Assembly (NCBI GenBank): GCA_031402225.1
Contig: JANNSD010000118.1
Location: 1 to 55,057 of the forward strand
Source of the DNA: JAGGAG01 sp031402225
GTDB lineage: Bacteria > Gemmatimonadota > Gemmatimonadetes > Gemmatimonadales > GWC2-71-9
DNA length: 55,057 nucleotides
Direction: 5' to 3'
The notes under the pieces are model-generated. The model did no database searches and had not been told where the DNA came from. It worked only from the letters and a program-made list of their open reading frames with translations. Position 1 is the stretch's first letter; each line of letters starts with the position of its first letter. The translations under genes were made by a program, and so were the position numbers. This document shows positions 43,274 to 54,532 of the stretch, one piece after another.

Positions 43274-44227
43274 TCAGTCGAACAGCGAGCTGACGGACTG
43301 ATCGCTGTGCGTGTAGCCGATCGCCTTGGACAGCAAGCCGGCGATCGAGAGAATCTTGAGTCGGTCAAACTTCCGTTCCGGCGGAATGGCGATGGTGTTC
43401 GTCACCACCACTTCCGATACCGGCGAGGCCGAGAGCCGGTCGACGGCCGGACCCGACAACAGGGCGTGCGTGGCGCAGCAGTAGATATCTCGTGCACCGA
43501 GCCGCTTCAACGCATGCACCGCTTCGGACATGGTGCCGGCGGTGTCGATCATGTCGTCCGGAATGACGCAGTCGCGTCCGGACACCTCACCCACGACATT
43601 CACCACTTCAGCGACGTTGGCCGACGGGCGCCGCTTGTCGATGATGGCGAGGGTGGCGTTGAGCCGCTTCGCGAACCCGCGCGCCATCTTGGCCGAGCCG
43701 ACATCGGGTGCCACCACCACCGGGTCGCGCAGCTGCTTCTGCCGGAAGTGGTTCACGAACACCGGCGCAGCGTACAGGTGATCTACCGGCAGGTCAAAGA
43801 ACCCCTGCATTTGATGCTGGTGGAAATCCATGCCGAGCACACGATCCGCGCCGGCGATGGACACCATGTTCGCCATGAGCTTGGCGCTGATGGCGACGCG
43901 AGGCTGGTCTTTCCGGTCCTGCCGGGCATACCCGAAGTAGGGAATGACGGCGGTGACCCGGGCCGCGCTCGCCCGCTTGGCGGCATCCATGAGGAGCAGC
44001 AACTCCATCATGTTCTCCGCGGGCGGATTGGTGGACTGGATGATGTACACATCCCGACCGCGCACGTTTTCGTCGATCTTCACGAACAGCTCACCGTCCG
44101 CAAAGCGCTTGATGGTCAAGGCGCAGAGCGGCTGTCCGAGATGCTGGGCCACCTCTTCGGCCAGCCCGCGATTGGCGGTGCCGCTGAGGAGAAGCATCTG
44201 GCTGCGGGAAAGCGAGATCTCAGCCAT
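43274..44227 (-). CDS. prs: ribose-phosphate pyrophosphokinase
   Basis: Makes PRPP from ribose 5-phosphate and ATP. Motifs: FADGELFVKI, PYFGYARQDRKDQPRVAISAK, FHQHQMQGFFDLPVDHL, and the PRPP loop VIPDDMIDTAGTM (usually DTGGT). 317 residues. The ATG at 44227 lies 12 nt after a -10 box without a Shine-Dalgarno; ATG 44197 (MLLLSGTANR) is an alternative nearer to the usual family N-terminus. Confidence 0.96.
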   Translation of the reverse strand: MAEISLSRSQMLLLSGTANRGLAEEVAQHLGQPLCALTIKRFADGELFVKIDENVRGRDVYIIQSTNPPAENMMELLLLMDAAKRASAARVTAVIPYFGYARQDRKDQPRVAISAKLMANMVSIAGADRVLGMDFHQHQMQGFFDLPVDHLYAAPVFVNHFRQKQLRDPVVVAPDVGSAKMARGFAKRLNATLAIIDKRRPSANVAEVVNVVGEVSGRDCVIPDDMIDTAGTMSEAVHALKRLGARDIYCCATHALLSGPAVDRLSASPVSEVVVTNTIAIPPERKFDRLKILSIAGLLSKAIGYTHSDQSVSSLFD

Positions 44228-44239
44228 TTAGAGCCCACA

Positions 44240-44268
44240 AGGATAGCGGCGAGGCGGGGTTAGGTCAA
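44240..44268 (-). promoter_or_regulatory. prs promoter
   Basis: On the minus strand TTGACC (44263-44268), a 17-bp spacer and TATCCT (44240-44245). The start site would be only about 5-6 nt before the ATG at 44227, so the message is nearly leaderless. This should drive prs-rplY-pth-ychF. Confidence 0.68.
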
Positions 44269-44497
44269 TTCGGGCCATCGAGCCGGGAGCAGCCGCGCCC
44301 GGACGGGGAGGGTCCGTCCCCACACGGGGGGCGCATCACTTGCGTATGTTGGGTGTATTCTGGGGCACATCCACCAGCAGCTTGCGTGGGCTCCGGGGCC
44401 GGGCGGGCAGGTGAACTGCTGCTAACCGGTTACCTGATGGCGCTTTACCCGACATTGGTGCAGGCAACATATCCTTACTCCGGAGTAGATCCAAGCC

Positions 44498-44971
44498 ATG
44501 CGCGTGCCCCCACTGTTGCTTCCCGTCCTCGCCCTGTCGTTCGGCTTCACCCTGGCCGCCTGCTCCGGCGCCGACGATCCGCCGCGGGTCCCCAGTGACC
44601 TGCAGTGCAACATCGGCGGAACGGTTCAGAGCTGCACGCTGACCCTGACGGCTCCAGCGGGCTACACGATTTCGCTGGTGAGTCGCAGTTGCGACGCGAT
44701 CAACAACGATATTTCCCTCACGAGCCCGATCACGGTGACACTGACCACGGACGCGTGTCGCCAGCCGATCGGCACGGTCTGGAACTACTCGACACCGATC
44801 AACCCGACGGGCACCGAAATTGACATCATCTTTACGTCGGACCAGTTTGCGAATACGCCCGGCACACGGGTAACCGGTGCCTTCCCCAACTGGACCGTGA
44901 GCTTCGAGGACGGCGGCGATGCCGACTTCAACGACGTTGTCTTGAGCGTGGTGGCCATCCCGGCGTCCTGA
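44498..44971 (+). CDS. small lipoprotein, unknown function
   Basis: A lipobox signal (LSFGFTLAAC) precedes a 135-residue beta-rich domain with Thr/Ser-rich strands and four further Cys. The ending FEDGGDADFNDVVLSVVA is an Asp-rich motif like the calcium-binding D-x-D-x-N-D-hydrophobic signature of DUF4114-type extracellular domains. The composition is less GC-rich than its neighbours. It has no operon partner and ends at a strong terminator. The mature part is probably a surface-exposed, calcium-binding beta-sandwich; its role is unknown. Confidence 0.75.
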   Translation: MRVPPLLLPVLALSFGFTLAACSGADDPPRVPSDLQCNIGGTVQSCTLTLTAPAGYTISLVSRSCDAINNDISLTSPITVTLTTDACRQPIGTVWNYSTPINPTGTEIDIIFTSDQFANTPGTRVTGAFPNWTVSFEDGGDADFNDVVLSVVAIPAS

Positions 44972-44992
44972 GCGGAAAGATTCGCGTAGACG

Positions 44993-45028
44993 ACAACGCT
45001 CCGGCCATCGGCCGGAGCGTTGTTGTTT
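44993..45028 (+). terminator. rho-independent terminator after the small lipoprotein
   Basis: A perfect 14-bp stem ACAACGCTCCGGCC / GGCCGGAGCGTTGT with a 3-base loop, followed by TGTTT. It starts 21 bases after the stop codon. Confidence 0.9.
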
Positions 45029-45054
45029 CTGGGCCGGCCAGCCGGCCCGTCAAG

Positions 45055-45126
45055 TTGCCCCTGCTGGGCTCGAACCAGCATTGACGGATCCAAAGTCCGC
45101 TGTCCTGCCAGTTGGACGAAGGGGCA
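45055..45126 (-). tRNA. tRNA-Gln(TTG)
   Basis: The minus strand folds as a cloverleaf of 72 nt: acceptor TGCCCCT/AGGGGCA, D stem GTCC/GGAC, anticodon stem GCGGA/TCCGT around the loop CTTTGGA (anticodon TTG, reading CAA), and T stem GCTGG/CCAGC with loop TTCGAGC. The discriminator is A and CCA is not encoded. Confidence 0.95.
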
Positions 45127-45150
45127 TTCCGCAGGTGAAACCTAGCTACC

Positions 45151-45184
45151 TTGACCGAGGCGCGGGTGGCCCCTAGGCTCAACC
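45151..45184 (+). promoter_or_regulatory. leaderless promoter of the PurD-like gene
   Basis: TTGACC (45151-45156), a 17-bp spacer and TAGGCT (45174-45179), followed by CAACC and the ATG at 45185. The start site falls on the ATG; no Shine-Dalgarno is present. Confidence 0.65.
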
Positions 45185-46471
45185 ATGGAACCACACAAGA
45201 TCCTCTTCATCTCCATCGACGGCCTGATCGGCGACACGGCGTGGCAGTGTGTCACCGAGGGCAATGATGTCCGGTACTTCATCGCGAACGAAGGCGAGCG
45301 CGAGATCGCCGACGGCTTCGTGCCCAAGGTGGACGACTGGGAATCCCATGTTGACTGGGCCGACCTGATCGTCTTCGACGACGTGCTGGGTCAGGGCACC
45401 CTCGCCCAGAAGCTGCGACTGGCCGGAAAGCGCGTCGTGGGCGGCTCGCCCTACACCGACCGACTCGAGGATGACCGTGCCTTCGGGCAGTCGGAGCTCA
45501 AGGCGGCGGGCGTCACCATCATCCCGCAGGAGAATTTCACCGACTTTGCCGCGGCCATCGCGTTCGTCAAGGCCAACCCCAACCGCTATGTCATCAAGCC
45601 CAGCGGTGAGGCGCAGAACCTGAAGCAACTCCTGTTCGTGGGCGAGGACGAAGACGGGAAGGATGTGATCCAGGTCCTCGAAGACTACAGCGGGGCGTGG
45701 GCCGCACGTATCAAGGAGTTTCAGCTCCAGCGCCGCATCGTGGGAGTGGAGGTGGCCGCCGGTGCCTTCTTCAACGGCAACGAGTTTGTCTCGCCCATCT
45801 GCGTCAACTTCGAGCACAAGAAGCTGTTCCCCGGCGACATCGGTCCCTCGACCGGTGAGATGGGCACTTCCATGTTCTGGTCCGAGCCGAACCGCGTCTT
45901 CACGGCCACGCTGGGCAAGATGGAGTCACGCCTGCGCCGCGAGCGCTACGTGGGGTTCATCGACGTCAACTGCATCGTCAATTCGAACGGCATCTACCCG
46001 CTCGAGTTCACGTCGCGTTTCGGGTACCCGACCATCATGATCCAGCAGGAAGGGATCCAGATGCCCATCGGGGAGTTCTTCTACCAGCTCGCGGAGGGCA
46101 CGCTCACGCGGTTCAAGGCCAGGAGCGGATTCCAGATCGGCGTCCGGGTGGTGGTGCCGCCCTTCCCGTTCAACGACAGGGAAACCTTTGAGCGGAACTC
46201 GAAGGACGCGGTGATCTTCTTCAAGAAACCCAATCGTGAGGGCGTGCACATCGAGGACGTCAAGCAGGTGCAGGGCGAGTGGTATGTCACGGGCAGCAGC
46301 GGCGTGGTGCTCACCGTGGTGGGCCTGGGGGCCACCATGAAGCAGGCGCAGAAGCAGGCGTACAGTCGCATCGACAACGTCATGATTCCCAACATGTACT
46401 ACCGGAAGGATATCGGCGATCGGTGGTTCGAGGACCACGATCGCCTGCACAGCTGGGGGTACCTGCGCTGA
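45185..46471 (+). CDS. PurD-like ATP-grasp protein (GARS-related)
   Basis: A 428-residue ATP-grasp enzyme related to phosphoribosylamine-glycine ligase. It keeps the overall order of GARS: N-terminal domain with VVGGSPYTDRLEDDR, ATP-grasp core with VIKPSGEAQN, VGVEVAAGAFFNG, GDIGPSTGEMGT and EFTSRFGYPT. GARS itself usually has GPNTGGMG and EFNxRFGDPE, so this is divergent and may be a paralogue with another amine substrate. No other purine gene is near. It reads from a leaderless promoter and is convergent with the nickel transporter. Confidence 0.8.
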   Translation: MEPHKILFISIDGLIGDTAWQCVTEGNDVRYFIANEGEREIADGFVPKVDDWESHVDWADLIVFDDVLGQGTLAQKLRLAGKRVVGGSPYTDRLEDDRAFGQSELKAAGVTIIPQENFTDFAAAIAFVKANPNRYVIKPSGEAQNLKQLLFVGEDEDGKDVIQVLEDYSGAWAARIKEFQLQRRIVGVEVAAGAFFNGNEFVSPICVNFEHKKLFPGDIGPSTGEMGTSMFWSEPNRVFTATLGKMESRLRRERYVGFIDVNCIVNSNGIYPLEFTSRFGYPTIMIQQEGIQMPIGEFFYQLAEGTLTRFKARSGFQIGVRVVVPPFPFNDRETFERNSKDAVIFFKKPNREGVHIEDVKQVQGEWYVTGSSGVVLTVVGLGATMKQAQKQAYSRIDNVMIPNMYYRKDIGDRWFEDHDRLHSWGYLR

Positions 46472-46502
46472 GCGGCACCGCCACAGTTACCCCGCCGTTA
46501 CC

Positions 46503-47246
46503 TCAAACGAACAATCCCTCGACAATACCTATCCGGTAGGCGACGAAGCAGCCAAATCCCAGGCTCAGCAGCCCGGACGCCAGGCGGACGCGCTGGGCCC
46601 ACACCTTCGACCCACCGTGCCTGGTGAAGGACAGCGAGATACCCGCCGTCACCAGCGTCATGCCGGCGATGGTGCCCAGGCCGAACACCAGCAGGTACAT
46701 GACGCCCCAGCGCGGGTTGCCGATGGCCGCCAGCACGAGAAGGGCGACGGCGGCCGATCCGGCCAGGCCGTGGACCACGCCCACCAGCATCGGGCGGAGC
46801 AATTGATAGACCCTGATGCCGGCAAAACGGACATCCAGCCAGCTCACCGCAGCCGGTTCGTGGTGCTCCTGACGCAGGTGATCGTGCGGATGGGTGTGGA
46901 CCTCGTTGCCGTGCCGGTGCGGATGCTCATGCTCGGGTTCGCCCTGCCGCCGGACCACGCCCCAGATGTTGGCGATGCCGAGTGCAATGAGCATCAGGCC
47001 CACGGCAAACTCCATCGACAGACCGAGCCGGTGAGGAATGACCCACCCGAACAGGATGATACCGCCACCGACCACGAAAATGGTGATCGTGTGCCCCAGG
47101 CCCCACACCGCGCCAATGAGCGCCGCGGCGAGGGGGCTCCGGTGCCGCGAGACGATGGTGCTCACGGCGATGACGTGATCGGCGTCAGTGGCGTGGCGCA
47201 TGCCGAGCAGGAAGCCCAGCGACAGGACCGCAAGCGGTCCGGTCAC
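46503..47246 (-). CDS. nickel/cobalt transporter (NicO/UreH type)
   Basis: Inner-membrane metal importer of 247 residues with six or so hydrophobic segments. The family signature is seen as GMRHATDADHVIAVSTI in helix I, and a cytoplasmic or periplasmic loop is extremely His-rich (HEHPHRHGNEVHTHPHDH). Next to a urease cluster, nickel is the likely cargo. I prefer the GTG at 47246; the frame continues to 47306 but would run into the divergent promoter. Confidence 0.87.
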   Translation of the reverse strand: MTGPLAVLSLGFLLGMRHATDADHVIAVSTIVSRHRSPLAAALIGAVWGLGHTITIFVVGGGIILFGWVIPHRLGLSMEFAVGLMLIALGIANIWGVVRRQGEPEHEHPHRHGNEVHTHPHDHLRQEHHEPAAVSWLDVRFAGIRVYQLLRPMLVGVVHGLAGSAAVALLVLAAIGNPRWGVMYLLVFGLGTIAGMTLVTAGISLSFTRHGGSKVWAQRVRLASGLLSLGFGCFVAYRIGIVEGLFV

Positions 47247-47270
47247 GTCGATCTCGGGCGTTCGGCAGCG

Positions 47271-47299
47271 TAGAGCGGGGCGGACATGGCGTGTATAAT
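47271..47299 (+). promoter_or_regulatory. candidate porin promoter
   Basis: A perfect TATAAT (47294-47299) is preceded at 17 bp by the weak TAGAGC (47271-47276). A start near 47306 leaves a 48-nt leader with GAGGAA before the ATG at 47354. A GTGT...ACAC dyad overlaps the -10 and might be a regulator site. Confidence 0.5.
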
Positions 47300-47353
47300 A
47301 CCACACCTATCCGCTCGAGCACCGAAAAGGCCAGGCACGAACCGAGGAATACA

Positions 47354-48634
47354 ATGACGATGCTTGTCCGAACGGGCGCGGCTGCCGTGCTCAGCATGCT
47401 CGCGCTCACTGTGGCGGTGCCTGCGGCCCTCAGGGCCCAGGCTACCACTGGCCTCAGTCCGGAGTCGGTGCCATACGAGACGGCGGCGGAGGACGATCGG
47501 GAGACACCCGCGTCGGCGGGCCTGGGTCCCACACCGGTTGCGAATGTCAGGCTGGCCATGGACGGACTCGGCCTGGCGAAGCTGTTCGGCAACAGCGGGC
47601 TCCTCTTCTTTGGCTGGGCCGAGGCCGGGTACACCGGAACGACGAGCGGCGTGGGAATCCTGTCGGTGCAGCCGCGGCAGAATCGCTATGGCCATCAGAT
47701 CCTGATGAACCAGATCGGCCTCGTGCTCCAGCGGGGAATGAAGCAGGGCCAGGTCGATGTCGGGTTCAACATCCGGTACTTCGCTGGCGCCGATGCGGCC
47801 CTGGGCCAGCCGAAGGGCGGCATCGGCAACGCGAACAACACCTTTTTCAGCCAGGACTTTCGGGACCTTTCGGTCTCGGTCCGCGTCCCGGTGTTCAAGG
47901 ACGGCAGCCTGGACGTAAAAGTCGGCCGGCAGAACACGATCATCGGCTTCAACGGGTTTCTGGCGCCGTACCGGCCGTTCTACTCCAGTGACTACCAGTT
48001 CTTCTACTCCCAGGACGGCGCGTTCACCGGTGTGCTGACCACCCTGACGGTGAACAACGACCTGAATATCTCGAACGGCCTCACCATGTGTGCCAACACG
48101 TTCTTCACCATGCGGAACGACGGCTACGTCTGTTACATCGGCCAGGTCAACTACTGGCTCCACCACCAGCGCCGTACACTGCTGACTGGTTCCACCTACC
48201 TCGGTCGCCAGGCCATTTTCGCCGCACCGGGGCTGGGGGGCACGTTCGTGACCATGGGTGAGCTCCGGGTGCAGCACCAGTGGAACGAGAAGTTTTTCCA
48301 GGTGGTCCAGTCCAACTTCGGTTGGGACAGCAATACCCCGGTGGGTACGGCGTCGTGGTTCGGCCTGTACACCATCGGTATCCTTCACCTCAAGAAGAAG
48401 CTGGACTTTCGCTTCCGGGCGGAGTTCTTCAACGACAACGGGGGCACGCGCACGGGAATCAACACCGGCTATGGCGCCCTCACGCTGGGCACGAACTGGC
48501 ATCCGGCCAAGTTCTTCGAGCTCCGGAGCGAGTTGCGCAGTGATGTGGCCGGGCGACCAGCCTTCGGCAACAAGGGCACCAACACCGAGACGAGCCAGCT
48601 CACCTTCGGCATGGGCGCCTTGGTCAAGTTCTAG
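47354..48634 (+). CDS. outer-membrane porin-like beta-barrel
   Basis: A signal peptide cut near ALRAQ (about residue 28) leads into about 400 residues of alternating beta strands ending in Phe (ALVKF), the outer-membrane insertion signal. The pattern (FFGWAEAGYTG, VDVGFNIRYFAG, VKVGRQNTIIGF, YSSDYQFFYSQ, LDFRFRAEFFND) matches the OprB/BBP2-like porin group. Its position between a nickel transporter and urease genes suggests passage of urea or nickel, which is inference. ATG 47354 has GAGGAA upstream. Confidence 0.8.
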   Translation: MTMLVRTGAAAVLSMLALTVAVPAALRAQATTGLSPESVPYETAAEDDRETPASAGLGPTPVANVRLAMDGLGLAKLFGNSGLLFFGWAEAGYTGTTSGVGILSVQPRQNRYGHQILMNQIGLVLQRGMKQGQVDVGFNIRYFAGADAALGQPKGGIGNANNTFFSQDFRDLSVSVRVPVFKDGSLDVKVGRQNTIIGFNGFLAPYRPFYSSDYQFFYSQDGAFTGVLTTLTVNNDLNISNGLTMCANTFFTMRNDGYVCYIGQVNYWLHHQRRTLLTGSTYLGRQAIFAAPGLGGTFVTMGELRVQHQWNEKFFQVVQSNFGWDSNTPVGTASWFGLYTIGILHLKKKLDFRFRAEFFNDNGGTRTGINTGYGALTLGTNWHPAKFFELRSELRSDVAGRPAFGNKGTNTETSQLTFGMGALVKF

Positions 48635-48712
48635 GGTTCAGCGCTACCGCCAGTGGAGAAGGCAGGACATATTCCTGCACCCAATTCCCCTTCCAGTCCC
48701 GGAGATTCGAAC

Positions 48713-49498
48713 ATGTCTGAGTCCGAGCACGACCAGCGCGATATTGCATCGCGTCGCGCGTTCATGAAGACGTCCACGGCAGCCGCGGCGGTGGGCATCC
48801 TTGCCGCCTGCGGCGTCAAGCCGGCTGAGGCGCCGGCGGCGGCGATGGCCGCGCCTGAGGAGCTGACCGCACTGACCGTCGGTACGCTGACGCAGGAAGC
48901 TCGCGATGCGATGACGCCGGACCAGATCGTGCAGGCGTTCAAGGACGGCAATGCGCGCTTCCGTGAAGGCAAGAAGATCCGGCGCGACTTCCTGGCGGAG
49001 CAGCAGGCCACCGCGGCGGGGCAGTTCCCCATGGCGGTCCTGCTCAGCTGCATCGACTCCCGCGCCCCCGCGGAGGTCCTCCTCAACCTTGGCATCGGCG
49101 ACATCTTCAACTGCCGCCTCGCGGGCAATGTCGACAACAAGGACATCCTGGGCAGCATGGAGTTCACCACCAAGCTGGCGGGTGCCAAGGTGGTGCTGGT
49201 GATGGGTCACTCGGCGTGCGGTGCGGTGGCCGGTGCCATCGCTGATGCGAAGCTCGGCAACCTCACCTACTTGCTGGCGAAGATCAAGCCGGCGATCGCC
49301 GCGACGGAGTACACCGGTGACCGGTCGGCGGGGAACGCGGCCTTCGTGGATGCGGTGGCGCGGAAGAATGTCGAACTCACCATGGCCAGCATCCGGAAGG
49401 GCAGCCCGGTCATTGCGGACCTGGAGAAGTCGGGCGCGGTGAAGATCGTGGGTTCGTTCTACGATATCGCCACGGGCGCCGTGGACTTCATGGCCTGA
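48713..49498 (+). CDS. Tat-exported beta-carbonic anhydrase lipoprotein
   Basis: A twin-arginine signal SRRAFMK (13-19) is followed by a lipobox ILAAC (Cys33), so the protein should be folded in the cytoplasm, exported by Tat and lipid-anchored. The beta-carbonic anhydrase zinc site is intact: SCIDSR and GHSACGA. After export it would interconvert CO2 and bicarbonate in the periplasm, where CO2 from urease emerges. ATG 48713 has GGAG at good distance. It lies 78 bp after the porin on the same strand and ends convergent with ureD. Confidence 0.92.
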   Translation: MSESEHDQRDIASRRAFMKTSTAAAAVGILAACGVKPAEAPAAAMAAPEELTALTVGTLTQEARDAMTPDQIVQAFKDGNARFREGKKIRRDFLAEQQATAAGQFPMAVLLSCIDSRAPAEVLLNLGIGDIFNCRLAGNVDNKDILGSMEFTTKLAGAKVVLVMGHSACGAVAGAIADAKLGNLTYLLAKIKPAIAATEYTGDRSAGNAAFVDAVARKNVELTMASIRKGSPVIADLEKSGAVKIVGSFYDIATGAVDFMA

Positions 49499-49511
49499 TC
49501 GGGCGGTTGTT

Positions 49512-50516
49512 TCAGGAGACGAGCGCCGTCGGCATGACGGCGCTTGTCGTATCTGGCTCCAGCGGCGAAGGGTCGTCGTCCGTCAGCTTTGCCGGGATCG
49601 AGAACCAGTGATTCTGGGCGAGGTCGCTTGATTCGAGGAGCCACGGCCTGGCGCCGGGCCCACCGGTCCACGTAGCCGCGACCCCCAGGGCGATCGCGAC
49701 AAGGTCCGCGGTGACGGCGCCAGGCTCGCCGCACCAGCGGATGCAGCTCTCTCCCGATTCGAGGCGGAACACGGCGCGGCGAATCTCCGGGGCAGGCTCC
49801 GCGAGCTCGCCGGGCAGGGGCCCCGCCACAAACAGGCTGGCGGAGGCGAGGTGCCCTCCGACATGCCAATCCACGGTCTCCGGGCTCCAAGGACCATCCC
49901 ACCGAAAGCGATCGCGGTACACCAGCCGGCCGGCGCGAACGGCCTGGAAGTCCTGGACAATGCGCTCGAACTGGAATCGCTCCGACAAGGCGCCGCGGTC
50001 GTAACGGCCGGGCAGCCAGATGTCGCCCCAGATAAGCCGGGCGCGCGGTGCCAGGTTGACGCGAGCTCGCTGGAAAAAGCGGCAGCCCTGATAGGGGATG
50101 GTGGGGCCGGGGAGGACGACCAGAAACGCGTCGTCCTCTACGTCGACGACAAACTGCTGGGTGGCGTAGCCCGTAACGGCTGGATGGACGCGATTGGCGG
50201 ACTGACCGGTAACCACCGCCCGCGTGCCGGCGCGCGCCGTGATCTCCACCAGGTGCGCATCGCCGTCCATCAGCCCCGCAGTGAGGTTGATCAGGTAGAG
50301 CAGGGAGGCTGGCTCGGCGTCGAGCTGGAATGGCGGCATGACGCGCACCGGCACCTGCTGGTAGTAGGTGCCCAGTCGCGTCTCCTCCCCCACGCGAACC
50401 AGTTCGATCCGGGCACCCCCGGTGCGGGCCGATGGGTCGACCAGGGGCTCGAGTCCCTGGAACTCGGGACAGAGCACGATTTCATCGCGCGTAATGCGGA
50501 GGCCCTTCGATGCCAC
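49512..50516 (-). CDS. ureD: urease accessory protein UreD
   Basis: Scaffold of urease activation that, with UreF and UreG, delivers nickel to apo-urease. The UreD pattern is visible (LLYLINLTAGLMDGDAHLVEI, GTRAVVTGQSANRV, LVVLPGPTIPYQGCRFFQR). 334 residues is in range. It is 6 bp after ureG and the last of ureABC-F-G-D on the minus strand. Confidence 0.93.
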   Translation of the reverse strand: MASKGLRITRDEIVLCPEFQGLEPLVDPSARTGGARIELVRVGEETRLGTYYQQVPVRVMPPFQLDAEPASLLYLINLTAGLMDGDAHLVEITARAGTRAVVTGQSANRVHPAVTGYATQQFVVDVEDDAFLVVLPGPTIPYQGCRFFQRARVNLAPRARLIWGDIWLPGRYDRGALSERFQFERIVQDFQAVRAGRLVYRDRFRWDGPWSPETVDWHVGGHLASASLFVAGPLPGELAEPAPEIRRAVFRLESGESCIRWCGEPGAVTADLVAIALGVAATWTGGPGARPWLLESSDLAQNHWFSIPAKLTDDDPSPLEPDTTSAVMPTALVS

Positions 50517-50522
50517 GGAGGC

Positions 50523-51215
<693 letters not shown>

Positions 51216-51274
51216 GGTAGCCTCCAGAATGGTTGGTCTCGGCGCTGAGGCGGAGTGCCCGGTCGACCACAGGA

Positions 51275-52008
51275 TCAGGACCGGTACATCCGCGCATAGA
51301 GCCGGGTCTGCTCATCGCAAAGCACTTCATAGAACGGGCATCCGCTTCCAGCCGTCTCTGGCTCACGTTCGCAGAGGGTGACGACCAGGTCGCAGATGTC
51401 GTCCTGAAGATAGGCCAGCACCTGCTGCCCGTGGGTGTGCCCCACCGGGATGGCGCGAACTCCGGCGCCGATCATGCAGAGCGCCGCCTGGTGCAGGTAG
51501 GCGGTGAGGGCGCCTTCCGGGTCACTGCCCGCCAGCGCGCCGAGCAACCCGAACGTGACTGGATGGTGCCACCCGGAACCGTCCGTGCGCGAATTGACGT
51601 ACGGCGCGAGCGCCTGGGCACTCCACGGCCATGTCATAGCCAGCGCAAGCAACTGCTCCCCCATTTCGCGACTCGCGCCGCGGATGGAGGAGGGCACGAT
51701 GGAGGCGTCTACGACGGCGTTCAGCGCCCGAACGTCGGCGGCGGCGCCTTCCCGCGCTGCCCGGCAGGCGGACGCCACCATGACGCCCTCGAGCGGCCCG
51801 AGAGATTCCCGCAACCATTGGCGCGTCCAGCGTTCCAGGCTCTCGGGGTCGAACACGCGTCGCTGCGCGATCGCCGTTTCAAGTCCCCACGAATGCGTAT
51901 ACCCCCCGATCGGGAGGGCCGAGTCGGCGAGCTGAAGCAGGCGTACGCTGACGGGGATCACGGCGCCTGGCCCGCCGACCGCGCGGGCCAGGTGGTTGTC
52001 CGACACCC

Positions 52009-52012
<4 letters not shown>
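51275..52012 (-). CDS. ureF: urease accessory protein UreF
   Basis: UreF gates UreG GTPase activity in the activation complex. LLQLADSALPIGGYTHSWGLETAI marks the family start, and CEREPE/QDDICDLVVTL lies near the end. The start is uncertain: TTG 52012 overlaps the ureC stop, GTG 52006 follows, and a later in-frame GTG just before VRLLQLAD would give the commonest N-terminus. Confidence 0.9.
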
Positions 52013-53730
<1,718 letters not shown>

Positions 53731-53777
53731 GGCTGGTTCGCCTTGCAGTTCGGGATGGACGCTGGCCGTGGGCCGCG

Positions 53778-54155
53778 CTACTTGGACGGCTTGTGGCCGT
53801 AGCCTTGATCGATCATGCGCTTCCAGCTGCTGTCCCTCGTGTACGGATCGTCCAGGCGGCCATTGACCAGCGCATTGAAGCCGTAAACGGTGCGCCGCCC
53901 TGCCAGCGGAACCAGCTTGACGGTCTTCTTGTCGCCCGGCTCGAAGCGCACCGACGTACCGGCCGGGAGATCCGGCCGCATGCCGTACGCCTTCTGCCGG
54001 TCGAACACCAGCGCCCGGTTGACCTCGAAGAAGTGGTAGTGGGCCCCGATCTGCACCGGCCGGTCGCCGGTGTTGTTGACGGTAATCGTGACCACGGGAC
54101 GGCCTGCGTTCAGCTCGAGGTCGTCCTTGTCGAAGAAGTATTCGCCCGGAATCAT
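53778..54155 (-). CDS. ureB: urease beta subunit
   Basis: 125-residue structural subunit: MIPGEYF at the start, NTGDRPVQIGAHYHFFEVN, GTSVRFEPGDKKTVKLV and YGFNALVNG. It is 47 bp before ureC and 33 bp after ureA. Confidence 0.97.
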   Translation of the reverse strand: MIPGEYFFDKDDLELNAGRPVVTITVNNTGDRPVQIGAHYHFFEVNRALVFDRQKAYGMRPDLPAGTSVRFEPGDKKTVKLVPLAGRRTVYGFNALVNGRLDDPYTRDSSWKRMIDQGYGHKPSK

Positions 54156-54188
54156 GTTCTGCTCCCTGTCGGCCCGTTGTGGCCGGCG

Positions 54189-54491
54189 CTAGTGGATCGG
54201 ATCGTGGACCGTGACCAGCTTGCTGCCGTCAGGGAACGTGGGTTCGACCTGGATCATGGAAATCATCTCGGCGACGCCTTCCATGACGTCCTTCTTCTTG
54301 AGGATGCCACGTCCGGCCGTCATGATTTCGGCGACTGACTTACCATCGCGGGCCAGCTCCAGCAGCTCGGCGGTGATCAGCGCGATCGCCTCGGGCACGT
54401 TGAGCTTGAGGCCGCGCTCCTTCCGCGCTCGGGCCACCTGCGCGGCCGTGAAGATGAGCAGTTTGTCGCGCTCTTGGGGCGAGAGGTTCAT
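54189..54491 (-). CDS. ureA: urease gamma subunit
   Basis: 100-residue gamma subunit: MNLSPQERDKLLIFTAAQVA at the start, LNVPEAIALIT, VQVEPTFPDGSKLVTVHDPI at the end (here IQVEPTF). The ATG at 54491 is the family start; the upstream in-frame extension is not. Confidence 0.97.
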   Translation of the reverse strand: MNLSPQERDKLLIFTAAQVARARKERGLKLNVPEAIALITAELLELARDGKSVAEIMTAGRGILKKKDVMEGVAEMISMIQVEPTFPDGSKLVTVHDPIH

Positions 54492-54532
54492 GGCGATACT
54501 CCGTTCTTCCGTGAAATAATGGTCCCAGGGTG

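Noticed and set aside
47291..47306. NikR or NUR operator at the porin promoter
   Set aside because: Only a 4-bp GTGT/ACAC dyad is present, without the spacing of known nickel-regulator sites.
49521..49544. Terminator hairpin between the carbonic anhydrase and ureD
   Set aside because: The 9-bp stem lies inside ureD coding sequence and no T-tract follows on either strand.
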